Program-made: the position numbers and the translations under genes
Notes under the pieces: model-generated
The model's database searches: none
The model's input: the letters and a program-made list of their open reading frames with translations, nothing else
Told to the model about the DNA's origin: nothing
DNA from: Stercorarius parasiticus
Lineage: Eukaryota; Chordata; Aves; Charadriiformes; Stercorariidae
Length of the DNA stretch: 64,000 nucleotides
Direction: 5' to 3'
Assembly (NCBI GenBank): GCA_013396915.1
Contig: VWZL01000203.1
Coordinates: 1,504,886-1,568,885, forward strand
In this document: positions 1 through 12,236 of the stretch, one piece after another
Position numbering within the stretch: position 1 is the stretch's first letter
How the letters are laid out: every line of letters begins with the position of its first letter

Positions 1-3000
1 TGAAGTTGTCTTTACGTAGAGCTTGGTGGCTTAGTCTTTGAGAGGCAGAGTGACTTGGGTGCTGCATTAGAGTGAGGCAGAGAGCACCAAAACTGCTGTA
101 AATAGCACCATTTCAATGCCTGCTTATCAGCTTCCTGGTAAATAGAAATAAAGTATGTTGTTTCCATCACTTGAATGTGTGTGCAAAGTTGCAATTATTT
201 GTTTGCAATTAATAAAAAAAAATATTTTCCAAAATTTTCTAGTGGTAGGCCAGACTGCTAATTGTGCCTAGAGGCCTCTTACACAATGTACCAGGCAAAG
301 AGAAAACTGGAATGATCAGAGAAAGAGCTGCTAGAAAAGGATTTCTACAGGTGATTAACCTAATGAGCGCTAGGATTTTCATATAGACTGACAGCTTCTT
401 CTGGTGTTATGTACCTGAAGATCATGAGTCTGACTCTTTAATTTCTGCTCCTGGCTCTCACATATGTGGTTAGTTTGTGTGTGAGGGGGTTTTTTGCTGG
501 GTTTGTTGTTTTTTTTTTTTAACGTTAGGCAGCACTTTACCTTGTTTTTTTGTCTTGGCTTACTTCATTTAAAAATAACAGTAGTATTTACTTACCTTAC
601 AGTGTTACTATAAGCCTTAAGCATTCCCTGAGCAGCTTGGAGAGAGTCGGACAAAAGCTTCTATCAGGGTAACAGCAATTTTCTGGGACTGAAGAGGGTC
701 GAGCAGCGTGGGGTATTTCATATCCCACCTCTTACCTGCTGCTGTGTCAGACAAAGAGATGAGATATTAGCTTTGTAGATTAAGAGGTAGCTAGGAAAAC
801 TGGACATATTTTCAAAGTGGTGGGGTTTTTTTTGATAAATAGGAACTTGGCAAAATTCATTCAGAGCGGTTGAAACTACACATGCATTTGGCTCTAGCTG
901 GAAGATTCAAGCACCATTAAAAAATGTAAAGAGGAAGAGTCCATTCCAAAAATGATGTGAGCATTTCCCTTAGTCCTTTTCACAACTGAATTATTTTCCC
1001 TTGTAAATGCCAACCTGTTCTGTTTCAACAATTTAAAAAGCATGCTATGACTTTTCAGTTTCCAACAATATTTTTCATTTTAACATTAACATTGTCTGCC
1101 ATGAATGTGGGTCAAAACTATCAGTTGTATGTCTGTAAGAACTGTAAATGAATGACATACCTTTGTGAATTCAGAGCATGAGAGAGGCTTCACTCTAAGA
1201 TTTATATATCCTTTCCAGCAGGTGGAAATAAAAATAACCTCTCAAGCGTTAACCATTTGTTGGTACCCTAGATGAACCCAGGATAATCAGTAGTTATCTG
1301 GGAGGAAGCTAAAGCAGTAGTTGCATGACCGTGTTAATCTGTAGCTTCAAAAACGGCAGGCTCATCCCCATCCCTGTTGCCAGTGCTGGATGTCATTGTC
1401 ACCTTTTCTCTTGTGCCTCAGTCAGCATTGTGCAGCCCCATGGTGATCAGAGTGAGGAATAGCTCCACTTACCTCTGTTTCTCATTTACAGGTTTGATTT
1501 CACCTGAATCCATTACTCGGCATGGTTTTCCATGTGGCTGGATGAAGGGAGGAGGCTGGATCAGGTAGGCAGCAGTCATGTCCTCCTTTTCAGCAAAAGT
1601 CTAGACCAGTGGTGATCTAAAGGCTCGGTGTAACTGTCATATAAAGTACTCCCCTATTAAGTTTCACATCAAAGACATTCAGGGACAAAGGAGGGAGGTT
1701 CATATGAGTGGAAGCCCACAGTGGATTTGGGTTATAAAATGAAGCATGTGTTTACAAACTTCATCTACTTTTTTTTTTTTCCCCTAAATGTGAGTTGTAT
1801 TAAGGGCATCTTCAAGGTGACTTATGAAGAGCAAGGTGTCGTCCCCTTTGGGTGTGGTAATTCGTAAATAACATGCTATCCCTCTACAAATTCTGTAAGA
1901 TAACTCAGGATTTGGTAAGACGAGGTTTCTGTGTAGAGGAGACTCCTCCCTAATGCTTAGCATTGACCTAGCATTGCCAGCAGATCCTGGTGGCATGTAA
2001 CACAACAGTGGAAAAAGTATATGAATGCTGAGGATCTCCAACAAATGTATAACACCTATATTAAAAATAGGATTGTTAAAATATTCTTGATTAATGCATA
2101 TTTATAATAATATACTTGTAGCTTTATAACATTATGCATTTCAACAGTTAATTTTACTTTAAAAACAAATAAATAAATGGTTTTTCAAGTGGTCTGGAGA
2201 ACGCAAAAATGGCACATTTTAGCTGAGTGTAGTCCTTCAGGTTTAAACCAAAATGAAATATTTCAGAAATAAGCAGTGCCACGTCAGTCCTTCCAGCTCA
2301 ATTTTCAAAGTATATGATCTTGAGGAAAACAACAAAAATGATAAGGATACTGAGCAATCATCTGATTTTTTTTTTGCCCAAGTTATGCTCTGCTTAGGGC
2401 AGACCAGCCGTCTTTTCACAATCTTGCAAAGTCACATTGATACTGGAGAAAATAATAAAAAACACCACTTTATTTCTTTGAAAACTGTAACTGGCAGGAT
2501 TTAGTGTTATTTAGGATCAGTAGCAAAACAAAGGAATAAAGTGATTGAATGCTTTGCTTGAAAACAGAGATTTAAGTTCATATGTGCTTTGTCTTGAGCC
2601 TTGCAAAGCTTATTGAGTCACTGAGATTCAAACTTTTTTTTTTGGTGTTAGCTGCAGGTCTTTTGATCCTGCTGTGTCAGAAGAGTTTGTCCTAGAGTGA
2701 GAGGCAGATGTAGAAAGAAGAAAGACAAAGTGGAAGCAATATGTCATTAAGTGAATGATTCCATAAAATTTAATGGAGATGTCAGGATTAATCAAAAGAA
2801 GACAGAAAATATGGAGAAAATTAGAGTCACTGTCTAATAGTTAGATAATGAAAAATTACAGAGCATCTCCTGCTAAAGTAAAACACCTTCACTTTTCTGG
2901 TAAAGAGAAATTGGGTTCCAAATGCTGAGAGTGCCAAACACTCCTCTTACTAATTTAGAGGCCAACAAGTAAGAAGAGTAACTGTATTATGGAAAGTCAG

Positions 3001-4585
3001 TTGGAGCTGTGAAAATGGAATGATTTGAAATGTTTGTAGTTTAAAATTAGATTTTCAAAGGACCTGAAGCTTGACTAAGCCTTCAGTTCACACTGCTTGT
3101 GAGAGGAGAATGGCATTTTGAAGAAGGCACACACCGTTTGTAGCCATGGCCTATGAGGTGCTCTTTGTGTGTGGTCTGTCCTCCATGGCAAGGGGTTGTG
3201 CGCAGAAGCACTTCCCATAGGGACGCTGGGAGTCATTACGGCTTGGAGATGTGAATATGTCTTGGACAGCAGATTGTTCTTCCTGAGGTTCTTGGTTGCA
3301 CTGTGAGTGAAACAGGCAATGTTTAGCATCATTTGGAGGATGCAGAGTATTTTCTTCTCTTCTTCCATATAGGCAGGCGCCCTATGTGTGGAGTAAACCA
3401 AACTCTTCTTCTATCTGCTTAGCACCCTCATTCCACCTCCACTACCTGCCTGGCTCCTGAAATGGCATGTTTGCCAAACAACCCCACAACTTTCCTAAAT
3501 ACCAGGTAACAATTCAGATCACCTTTATGTAGCTGCATCGTGCTAAAGGCAAGGAAAGCAGGGAAATGCACAATATGATGTCTGGATGCCCTCCTCATCC
3601 CTTCTTATTGCCTGAGCAACAATGTAAGAATAAAGCACGCTGTAGCACTGTAACTTGGGTAACTCTTTTTATACAGCTTGAGCACATGAATAAGGTTACA
3701 CACCTCGTGTAATAATACTGAAGTCAGTGAGGCTATCACAGAAAACAGGTTTATCGAGATGCATCAGTTTTGCAGGACTAGCTCTAGGAAGCAAAAATAT
3801 GGATAAACATGGTTATTCTCAACTGGAAGGGACCAGAAACTCTACAGTAATATGAATTAAAATAACTTCTGTCCTAGCAATCAGCTAGCCAGGTGTCACT
3901 ACTAATACAGAATGGAAAACTCTCATAAAGAAATAATACCAAAGAGAGAAAGAAATCCTGAAACAAAGCTGTTGCACAGTCTTTGGAAAGACAGGGCTTT
4001 CTGGCAGCTACAGTCTCTCTGGCTTCATTAGGAAGTGTATAATTGGTGTAATAAGAACAATCTATTTGTTTGCATCTTAGAGAGGTTTAATGAATGGCAC
4101 TGTGTTAATAAAGGCATGAAAAGCAAGCCACCAAACCCCAAGCTGCTGCAGGGGTTGTCTCCTGCACAGCTCCTGGCAGAGCCGCAGCCTTCTGGGAGCC
4201 GTTGGGCATCCTGGCCAGAGGATTCTTTTAGTGAGCATGAAGTCAGGCTTCACATGACAATATTGCTCTCTTTTCATCCGATTACAGTCAGTAAAATCGT
4301 CGGGGCTATGGATGTTTGAAGACAGAGCCGGTATTTTGACTTGTTCAGGGAGAAAATTATTTTCGACTTATACTTCCATTCCTGTCAGGCCATCCTAGTT
4401 ATTCTGCACTGGCAGTGATGTAAGTGATAGGAGGATGGGACTCAGAGTCTATGAGCGACACTTTTGGAATATTCCTCCTGTATTAACTTCTGAACAGCCT
4501 CATGCTTGTGAGAAGCCTTACTTAGTCTTGCTCCAGCAGTACAGGCAACAAGCGTAAATTGTCCTCTGCTAGTGTAGTACTTTTT
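1..4585. other. AT-rich stretch without a recognisable gene
   Basis: All open frames here are short (about 108 codons at most), start in arbitrary context and show no recognisable protein motif. There are short poly-T runs near 510-522 and 1770-1780. I see no CpG cluster and no clear transposon end. It is either intergenic or intronic; nothing in the sequence decides which. Confidence 0.6.
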
Positions 4586-4690
4586 CGGTTGAGGTTCTCA
4601 AAGAGCTCTGCAAAGCTTAGAAAGTTTCACAACTTTAAGTATCACCCTTCTTAATGCCTGAGAAAGCTGTGAGGAAAAAAATCTAAACCA
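4586..4690 (+). repeat. MIR-type SINE relic (partial)
   Basis: The order of landmarks follows the MIR/CORE-SINE pattern on the plus strand. A stretch reading roughly as 'small fragment of cells near a tail' is absent, but a 'ctctgcaaag' segment is followed by 'aagtatcaccc' and then 'cctgagaaagctgtgagg', which resembles the usual 'count fraction then gatgaggaaactgagg' core. It is heavily diverged and truncated. The family assignment is by eye and could be wrong. Confidence 0.35.
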
Positions 4691-5900
4691 ACATACTCAG
4701 AGGTACCTATTAGTTTTGCTTACAGTGTTTATTTTATTTTTTTTTTATACTAAATAGACAGAGCTGAGGCTTAGTTACTCTTCCCTGTTGCAGGATCACC
4801 GCGAGACCTCAGCATATGTCCAATTCTGCACTTGGTCCTTGTGTGCCCAGCCTGTGATGCGCATAAGATGGTTGTTCTGAGGTGCCGAGTCCTTTAATCA
4901 TTTCAAAGGGATTCAAGAGTGCTTTAGGCTGCTACACAAACAGATGAACAAGTCATTTGTAGCCACTTCAAGATGGTACGCTGGAGTTCCCTGCTCTTGC
5001 TTTTGTGGTTGAGGTTTTCTTGAAGGGAAAGGTTGAGAGCTTATTGAGTCAACAGAACAATGGCAACAAGTAGGTTTAACCTGAGTACTGGCAACACATG
5101 AAGTAAGACAGATCCCTGCAAGTTTTGTTCTAATCGAACTTGTGGAAAAAACAACAGTGAGACAGAAGCTGATCTCAAACCCAAGGCACTGGGCCTGCTG
5201 GGGCTGGTTTGGTGTGGGTCACTACAACGTGCTGTTAAATGAAAAATGTTTCCAGGGCTGCTGCAACACCCGTGCTTGGTACAGCACAGCTATTTATTTC
5301 TCCAGTCTACTTGAGCTCTGCCCTGGCTCCCCAGTCCTACACCAGCCTGAAAAATAACTTACTGGCCAGCTAATCTCATGAACAGCAATTTATTTTAGTG
5401 ATGTCATTTCATTTTCGTACCATCATGACTGAGTTTTGAGTGTGTTTTATGGATAATTAGCATTATCCTCTACCCTTCATATACAGGAAGATTCTAATAT
5501 TCTGGGGGTTTTTATTGATACGCTGCCTCTGGGTGGGTATCACTGTAATCATCATCTTACAGTCCTGGTCACCATACCAGATTTAAAAAACATAAAATAA
5601 AATCCCTGATTTTATAGCGCTTGGTCTGTATTATTGAAGGACATGTTCTCATTGCAGGGCTAATTTGAACAGACTAAGATAACTACAGTGTTTTGTTTAA
5701 GGAGTCAAGGAGAAATTACCATCCACATCTTGTGCTTTTCTGATATTCATATCTCATTGTGCCCATGGATATCACGTGCTCTGATACCCACAGATCCTGC
5801 TAAGTTGTAGAGTCTGAGTATGTGTGCTCCAGTCACTGTACAGATGAGGTTTCATATCAGTCTGGACTTAGTTTGGCTGTTTGGTTTTTTTTAAACTTTC

Positions 5901-5916
5901 ATTTATTTATTTATTT
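5901..5916. repeat. (ATTT)4 simple repeat
   Basis: Four exact tetranucleotide units directly follow a pyrimidine-rich run. It may be a decayed retroposon tail or chance. Confidence 0.8.
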
Positions 5917-7034
5917 GCTCCTTTGCCTCATCCATAAATGGTCATCATCTTCTGTTATTATTGGTTAATATCAAGTATGAAAACACATTTGAATTTCTTG
6001 ATGGGAGAAATACAATTGCTATATGTGATTTTGCTTTTGCTAAATGATGCCAAACCACTGGTATTAGGAAGAGGTTAGTGGAAGTCAATCTGCTGCAGAA
6101 AACATTGTTTTAGGATAATATTGTTGTAGCTGGAATAAATTGGCATCTTCATATGGTCACGATGCCCACTGAGACCATTTGCAAGGAACTAACCGAAAAT
6201 TTCTTGTTGTGCCTTCAGACTGTGCTGGTATTGCCAGAACTCTCAGAATTTGCTTGCCATCTAACTAAAATTATCAAGTTCAGGTAAAAAGTCATGCAGT
6301 CATTTGTGTTGTGTTATGGCTGCATGCTATTTGACTTGTCTAAGACTCCGCTATCTAAGGCAGGGTGGTGAAAGTGAATCAACTGGGTATTTTGTAGATA
6401 CGGTGGATTCGTACATTTGATGATTTTATGCTAACTGGGTTCTCTCTCTTTCTTTTCCCATTTGATATAGACTGGGTTACTTGTTAGGGTGTGTGTCTTA
6501 TCTCAGGTGTTTAGCAATTAGTCTTCACCTGGCTGAGATCACTGACCTTAGAACTGGAGCAGAGCAATTCGCTGAGCAGGGGAAAAAATAGTTTGCTGAT
6601 AGCCATTTTTGGTTGTGATAACCACAGACCACGTAAGGATGCCCCAATCCAATTGCAAAGTAACTTCCTTCAGCCCTTATAGCTACCTGAGTTTTTCAAA
6701 TGTCAAAGGAAAGTGAAGAATAAAGCTGTATTAGTCTCCAAAAGCATGAAGTTATTGGGATTGTTAGCATTGCTACTGCTGTGTGCTGTTAGTGAGGTAG
6801 ATACAGGTGCACGTTTGTGACATGCCATGTACTCTCATCACAATCAATCTGCATCTTTTACGAGAGATCTAATGCTACTCTTGAGAATTTCTGCATAACT
6901 CTGGAAGACTTTAATCTTCATTTTTTTAGGTTTACCACCTCTTCCTTGACAAATGGTGCTCTGAAGACATGTGACGGGATACTACTGGTGCAATGACAGG
7001 AGTAGGTGCTTCTCCATGATCAAAGCTTCTCCAT

Positions 7035-7326
7035 GCGACAGACCTGTGGGACTCCTTGCCAAAGAATATTTCAGGTGCAAGGAATTTACATGGAGTCAGT
7101 GGAAGATGGAAGTGGAACTTGGTGGAAATATTCATTGGTGGTTGCTAAACAAACAAAAATAAACAAATCACAAAATGCCCAAGAAATCCATGGACAAGTA
7201 CTAGAGTAGAAAGTATCATAATTGCTTGTCCTGCTCTCACTTTTCCTAGATTCCCACTAGTGACCTCTGTTGAAGACAGAAGATTGGGCTAAATGTGCTC
7301 TGAAGCCAGGATATAGTCTTATCTTC
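7035..7326 (+). mobile_element. Ancient CR1-type LINE 3' end
   Basis: The stretch carries the landmark order of an old amniote CR1 3' region. A 'gggactccttgccaaagaatat' type segment at about 7048 is followed by 'cattggtggttgctaaa' near 7132 and 'agattgggctaaatg' near 7281. It ends in a weak match to the 'tctgacccagtatggc' terminus near 7300-7325. It is strongly diverged with many indels, and no coding frame survives. It belongs to a much older layer than the copies at 11,940 and 38,100. Confidence 0.7.
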
Positions 7327-9404
7327 CTTTTACCTCCACTATGCCCTATCCTGCTCAATACCCCAATCTTGCCCCATCCAATCTACATTTTAGGGTTCTG
7401 CAACTTTTCAAGCATAGTAATTTCCTAAGCCAGACAGTGTATTTAGCTTTTTTGGTAACGTGTAATATTTAATTCCGGCTGTTCCAAGCACCATACAGGG
7501 AGAGCCTTGAATGTCCATCAGGAACTCCATATCAATATTATATCACACTTTTTTTAGTGGAGGGACTTTCTTTTCCTTTTTGCTCTTGTTTCAATCATTC
7601 TTATCAACATGCCACTGTTTTGGGTTTTATCCATCCATGTAGCACCTTGTCTTCTGCCAGTTTTTTTGACCTTTGTTTTTAGAATTGTCTAATAACTTGC
7701 TGTTGATACTTCACAAATTGAGCACCAAACACTATTATTTTCACCATAGTTATGACTTCTGAATTTTGTCTTGAATCTGTTGATAACGCATGTATTTTTT
7801 TAAATGCTTTTGAAAAAAAAACCCAACTTATAGTAAATTACTCTGTCATCAAAATACATTTGATCGGTTTTGGTACTTGTAGCTCACTGATCTTCATTCA
7901 CATTGCAAACACACTGCTAGAGGTGCAATGGCTAGAAATTAATATTCTAGAGAGACTTTGTACAGAGGTGTAGGATTACATATGTTACATGTAAAAATTG
8001 AAGTACACTAGCAATTTACAAGAAGCTTAAGTTTGGTATAATCAATGGTCTTTAGAATCAAATACGAGGTGAACCCACAGAAGTGATTGGGCTGGCTTGG
8101 TACTATGGCAATATAGAGTCTGACAGTTTTATTTATCAGGACAAACATTTTTACCAAATAGGACTATTTTATATCAAAGCAATTCTCAACACTGATAGGA
8201 GGGCAGAATGACGTCTCTGTCCTGGCCTGGAATGTGCAGCCATAACGTTGGTGGATATTTGGACCATGCAAGCAATCACATTGATGTCAGTAGCTCTTCA
8301 AAATGAATAAGGTTGTACAGATCAGTTCTTAGACTCATAACAGCCTCCCAGTGTGCTGCTCACATCCTCTGTACTCAAAACATCACCTTTGCATGCGGCC
8401 TGCTGGGTCCATCAAAGCTGTGAGTTGAAGCAAATACAGCTGAAGCCAAAGGGCTAGAAGAGAAGATTAAGAAGAAAAGCATTTGAAGACATGGGAGGAG
8501 GTTAGCTCTACCTCCTGAAGAGTTTGTGCTAACTTTATGAGTCCTGCTTCTTTTAAAGGGTTCAAGGACTAAAATCCCCTTTGCAGCACACTAACTAGCC
8601 TATTGTACATGTTCTGTGAAATCAGTCCATGGCTGTATGGTGCCTCTCCTGTCATCTCTAGATGACATCTCCTTCACACTCATCTTATACGCATATTCAT
8701 ATCTGCCTTCTTTGATTTTCACATGTGCACAACAGTTTTGCTGCCTACACAGTCCTTTATTTATAAAGCCTTGTTGCTGTGCCATGTGTTTGGGTGCAGA
8801 GGCTCCTTAGAAATATCCTGGGTGAAATGCATGTTCCAGCACTTAGGGGCAGTATAGGAAAAAGGGAAAAGTGCAGCGAGGATGTTGGGAAAGAAGGATT
8901 TGTGGTAGCTTGAGTTGTTAACTATAAATTTGTATATACCATTTTTGTTTCTTATATAAGTTATACATAAAGTAATACATTCAGTTTTCCACTTATGCAG
9001 GAAAAAAGGAAAGGAAAAAAGCTATACATGAGATGACACAAGAAAGAGGGGAAGAAAAACTTTAAAATAAGAAATTACAGATGTGGTTGGGCTTTGTAAA
9101 ACATGTTGTATTTAGGTTACTGTTGGGAGGCAGAAATCATTGCCCAGAAACAACAAGTAGCAGGATCACATCTGCTTTACATTCTAATTAAAATTTCAAA
9201 CAAGCAGCTTAGATGCATATTCTCTGTAACAAACTGACTGTGGTGTTTTGAGAGCTCTCTGCTGAGATGAAAGATGTAAGGATCTAAGAGAGTTCATCTG
9301 AGTTATGGTCAGCCTGGCTTATCAGTCAGTCATTGGTATTATCAATTATTTGTGTGGAGGTACCACATTAAGGCCCTAATTTTAATAGGAGCTCAGTAGG
9401 TATT
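7327..9404. other. Non-coding stretch, nothing recognised
   Basis: It contains only short frames (73 codons or fewer), AT-rich sequence and a few A/T runs. No repeat family or conserved gene motif was recognised. Confidence 0.55.
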
Positions 9405-9625
9405 ACTGATTACATGAGACAAGCCTTGTCCCAAAGAGTTTATAGTTTGAATACACAGACAGAAAAAAGATGAGAGAGGAGATGACCACAAGGAGTTAAA
9501 ATGAGCTGAGGCAATGATATTTTCCATGCTAGTCAGAGAGATATGAATGGAATCCAGAATTTTAAATTCATAGTCCTGTGCCTTAGGTATAAGACAGCAC
9601 CACACATGTCGGTGCACTGTGCTTG
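9405..9625 (+). repeat. Ancient MIR/amniote SINE relic
   Basis: Two separated landmarks fit the 3' half of an amniote CORE-SINE on the plus strand. The first is a 'caagccttgtcccaaagagt' segment near 9420 (compare the usual 'gccctaaagagcttacaat'). The second is a 'gaatggaatccag...tcctgtgccttag...aagac' segment near 9545-9595, matching the usual run of 'ggaatagaacccag', 'gtcctgtgc' and 'aagaccacac'. Spacing between them is about right for the family. The copy is heavily mutated. Confidence 0.5.
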
Positions 9626-10079
9626 CTCATGATACTGTTACTCTTGTGAAAGTGTTTTCAAAAGCAGTGATGATTTGAAAGACGACAGAGAAAACCCCAA
9701 GAATGCTCCCTGGCTGCCCCTGAGAAGCTTCAGAATTGCAACGTGCACATGCATAAATTGTTTTCTCGGTGCTGATTTTTGTTCTTGCCTGGGAAGGTCT
9801 AGATTGAAGCAGGGAGTTTTACCTGGCTTATGCAATAATGGAGATAGACAATAAGGCTCATCATCCACGAAAAAGGCGAGTATTAAACAGCATGTGTTGA
9901 AAACAAACATTTTAAAATCAACAGGTTAAGATAATTTCTGCAAGAGTAGTAAATAAACTATGGAGTTTTGTAAACAGCTTATGTTAATATCTAATATGTC
10001 TTGAAAAAAATAATCTAAATTGCTGGAGGGCTGCCATTAATATACTTTATATATGTTAAAAGAGGAAAAGAAGATATGC

Positions 10080-11475
10080 CAGTGAACAGTAGACCGCTTA
10101 GGCTGATTCAGTGATGGATAAATTAATGGAACAATTAATTTAGGACTTTATTATTAAGGTATTAGAAAGCAAAAAATATAAATAATATCAGGCAACTTAG
10201 TTTTATGGAAAGTAGGCCTTGTCAAACAAACCTTTACTCTTTTTTGGCAAGATTACAAGTCAGGTTAATGAAAACAACCTTTTTAAAATGGTGGATTTGT
10301 TGGATTTCTCCAAGGAATTTGATTTAGTACCACTTGGCATCCTGTGGGGGAAAAAAGAATAATGGAATGAACAAGGCCCATGTTAAGTGGATTAAAACTA
10401 GCAGAGCTGAAAATGCACTAGTTAATAGAGATTATCAGCAAGCAAAATCTTTACTAGTAAGATAATTTATGAGTGCAACCCTACTCCTTTTGGTTGGTTG
10501 TTTTGTTATATCTTCCTGGTAAAATTCACTAGCAGTATAGAGCCTGCAGAATGACAAAATTCTGAGAATACTGTTAAATTTCATAACTTCTCTGAATTAC
10601 TCTGACATGACATAGAAGGTGAGATTCAATTCATTGAAAATAAAATTAAAAAATCAGGTGCCATTTTAGGAATCCTAAGGAACTGGATTCAGATGCCTGG
10701 GACTGGCAGATACGACAGAGTATGAGAAACTCAAAGCTTTCCAGAAGGGCAGCTGGGACCATGTGGTATGTTTACCACCAATCTGAACAGGACTACACAC
10801 CCGTGTTTAGGCAAGCAAATCCTACCACAACTAACCTCTGTCAGCTGGAGGTTTCTCTCCCCAACCACTTCTATTTACAGCTTCTGATACTAGCACCTAA
10901 GGGTGCTTAAGCTGGACTCTTGAAATTGTCAGTGCACCCTGTGTTAAGTTTACTATTTTCTAGGAAAAGAATACACAGTGTTTGCCAGCCCCTTAAAATC
11001 ACTTTTAGCTACACAACCTTTACATTTAAAGAAGAGCCAAAAAAAAAAAAAAAAGACTGGAAAAAATCTTCCCATGTGAATTTCAAGAAGTTTAATCTAT
11101 TCAGTTTATCAAAGAGAAGACTGAAGGATTACCTGATTATTTTGTAGAGGTCCTTAGACATGGAAAGCTATGATAATGAGAAGATTTTCAGTCTTGCAGA
11201 CAGAGATATAATGAAATCCAATTTGCTGGAAGTCAGACAAATTCAAGCTTGAAATAAAACACACTTTTGAACACCAAGGTTAATTAAACATTGGAAGAAT
11301 TTCCATTGAGGAGGTGATAGATTTGCCATTACATAGAGTCTTTAAGGCAAAACTTCAGTTTTGGACTCCCTTTAGTCCAGTCTCTAGGAAAAATTTGCTA
11401 TGGCCTCTGTGTGAAAGCTTTCAAACTAGAGGATCATAGTGGTCCTTTCTGACTACAGAGCACATGAATTTATAA
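10080..11475 (+). mobile_element. Ancient CR1 LINE remnant, reverse transcriptase to 3' end
   Basis: Decayed CR1 on the plus strand. Around 10,215-10,330 the DNA follows the reverse transcriptase finger and first catalytic motif: a 'ccttgtcaaacaaacct' segment, then 'ttttggcaagattacaag', then a segment that would read L-D-F-S-K-E-F-D-L-V-P before gapping. From about 11,090 it follows the C-terminal coding part ('tttaatctattcagtttatcaaagagaag'), then 'aggtgatagatttgccat' near 11,310. It reaches the CR1 3' terminus near 11,430-11,475, where 'gatcatagtggtcctttctgac' precedes 'catgaattta'. No usable frame remains. The middle part (about 10,620-11,040) is not clearly CR1 and may contain later insertions, including the A15 run near 11,040. 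Confidence 0.75.
11040..11054. repeat. Poly-A run (about 15 nt)
   Basis: An uninterrupted A run lies inside the old CR1 remnant. It may mark the tail of a small later retroposition or be slippage expansion. Confidence 0.8.
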
Positions 11476-11939
11476 ACAGAAGGAAATGGGCCCTGCTCTT
11501 CTAAGAGAGCCTATGCTATTGAAGAAATTGTCCAGTCTGAGAAATTATAAATAGCAGAACCACTACAACGAAATCCTTCCTTGGAGGAATATGTGACTAT
11601 TCTCTCAGCAGATGTCAACATGACATACTGCTCCTCCTCTTGATAAGCATAAACTTGGAGAGAAGTAGAGATAAAGTCATTTGAATAACAATCTCAGGCA
11701 ATAGAGTAAACACCTTTGCCCCTGTATTCAATTGCACGCTCAAGCATCAGCTTCTACTGACTTGATTTCTTCCCTTGCACATTCATATTACTGTCAACAT
11801 CGCTGTTCAGAAAATGCATTTTTCCCTCTTGGGCAATCAATCTCCCATAATTATCTTCATTCACAGGCATTCCTGTTGTTTCCAGAAATACAAAAAATTT
11901 GCTGAACATTTTGGTGGTCCTTCATTCTTGAACAACAAA

Positions 11940-12236
11940 GTCAAAGAATGTGTTGGGTTGGAAGGGACCTTTGAAGGTCATCTAGTCCAACCCCCCTGCA
12001 GTAAGCAGGGACATCTTCAACTAGATCAGGTTGCTCAGAGCCTCATCAAGCCTGGCCTTGAATGTCTCCAGGGATGGGGCCTCCACCACCTCTCTGGGCA
12101 ACCTGTTCCAGTGTCTCACCACCCTCACTGTAAAGAACTTCTTCCTACTGTCTAATCTAAACCTACTCTGCTCTAGTTTAAAACCATTGTCCCTCGTCCT
12201 ATCGCTACATGCCCTTGCAAACAGCCCCTCCCCAGT
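11940..12236 (-). mobile_element. CR1 LINE 3' fragment
   Basis: This is the reverse complement of a typical avian CR1 3' end: 'gttgggttggaagggacctt' near 11,950, then 'catctagtccaac', 'cagggatggggcctccacca' and 'ctgttccagtgtctcacca'. It is 5'-truncated after about 300 bp. The terminal octamer-type tail beyond 11,940 is degraded. It is much less diverged than the copies at 10,080 or 44,065. Confidence 0.93.
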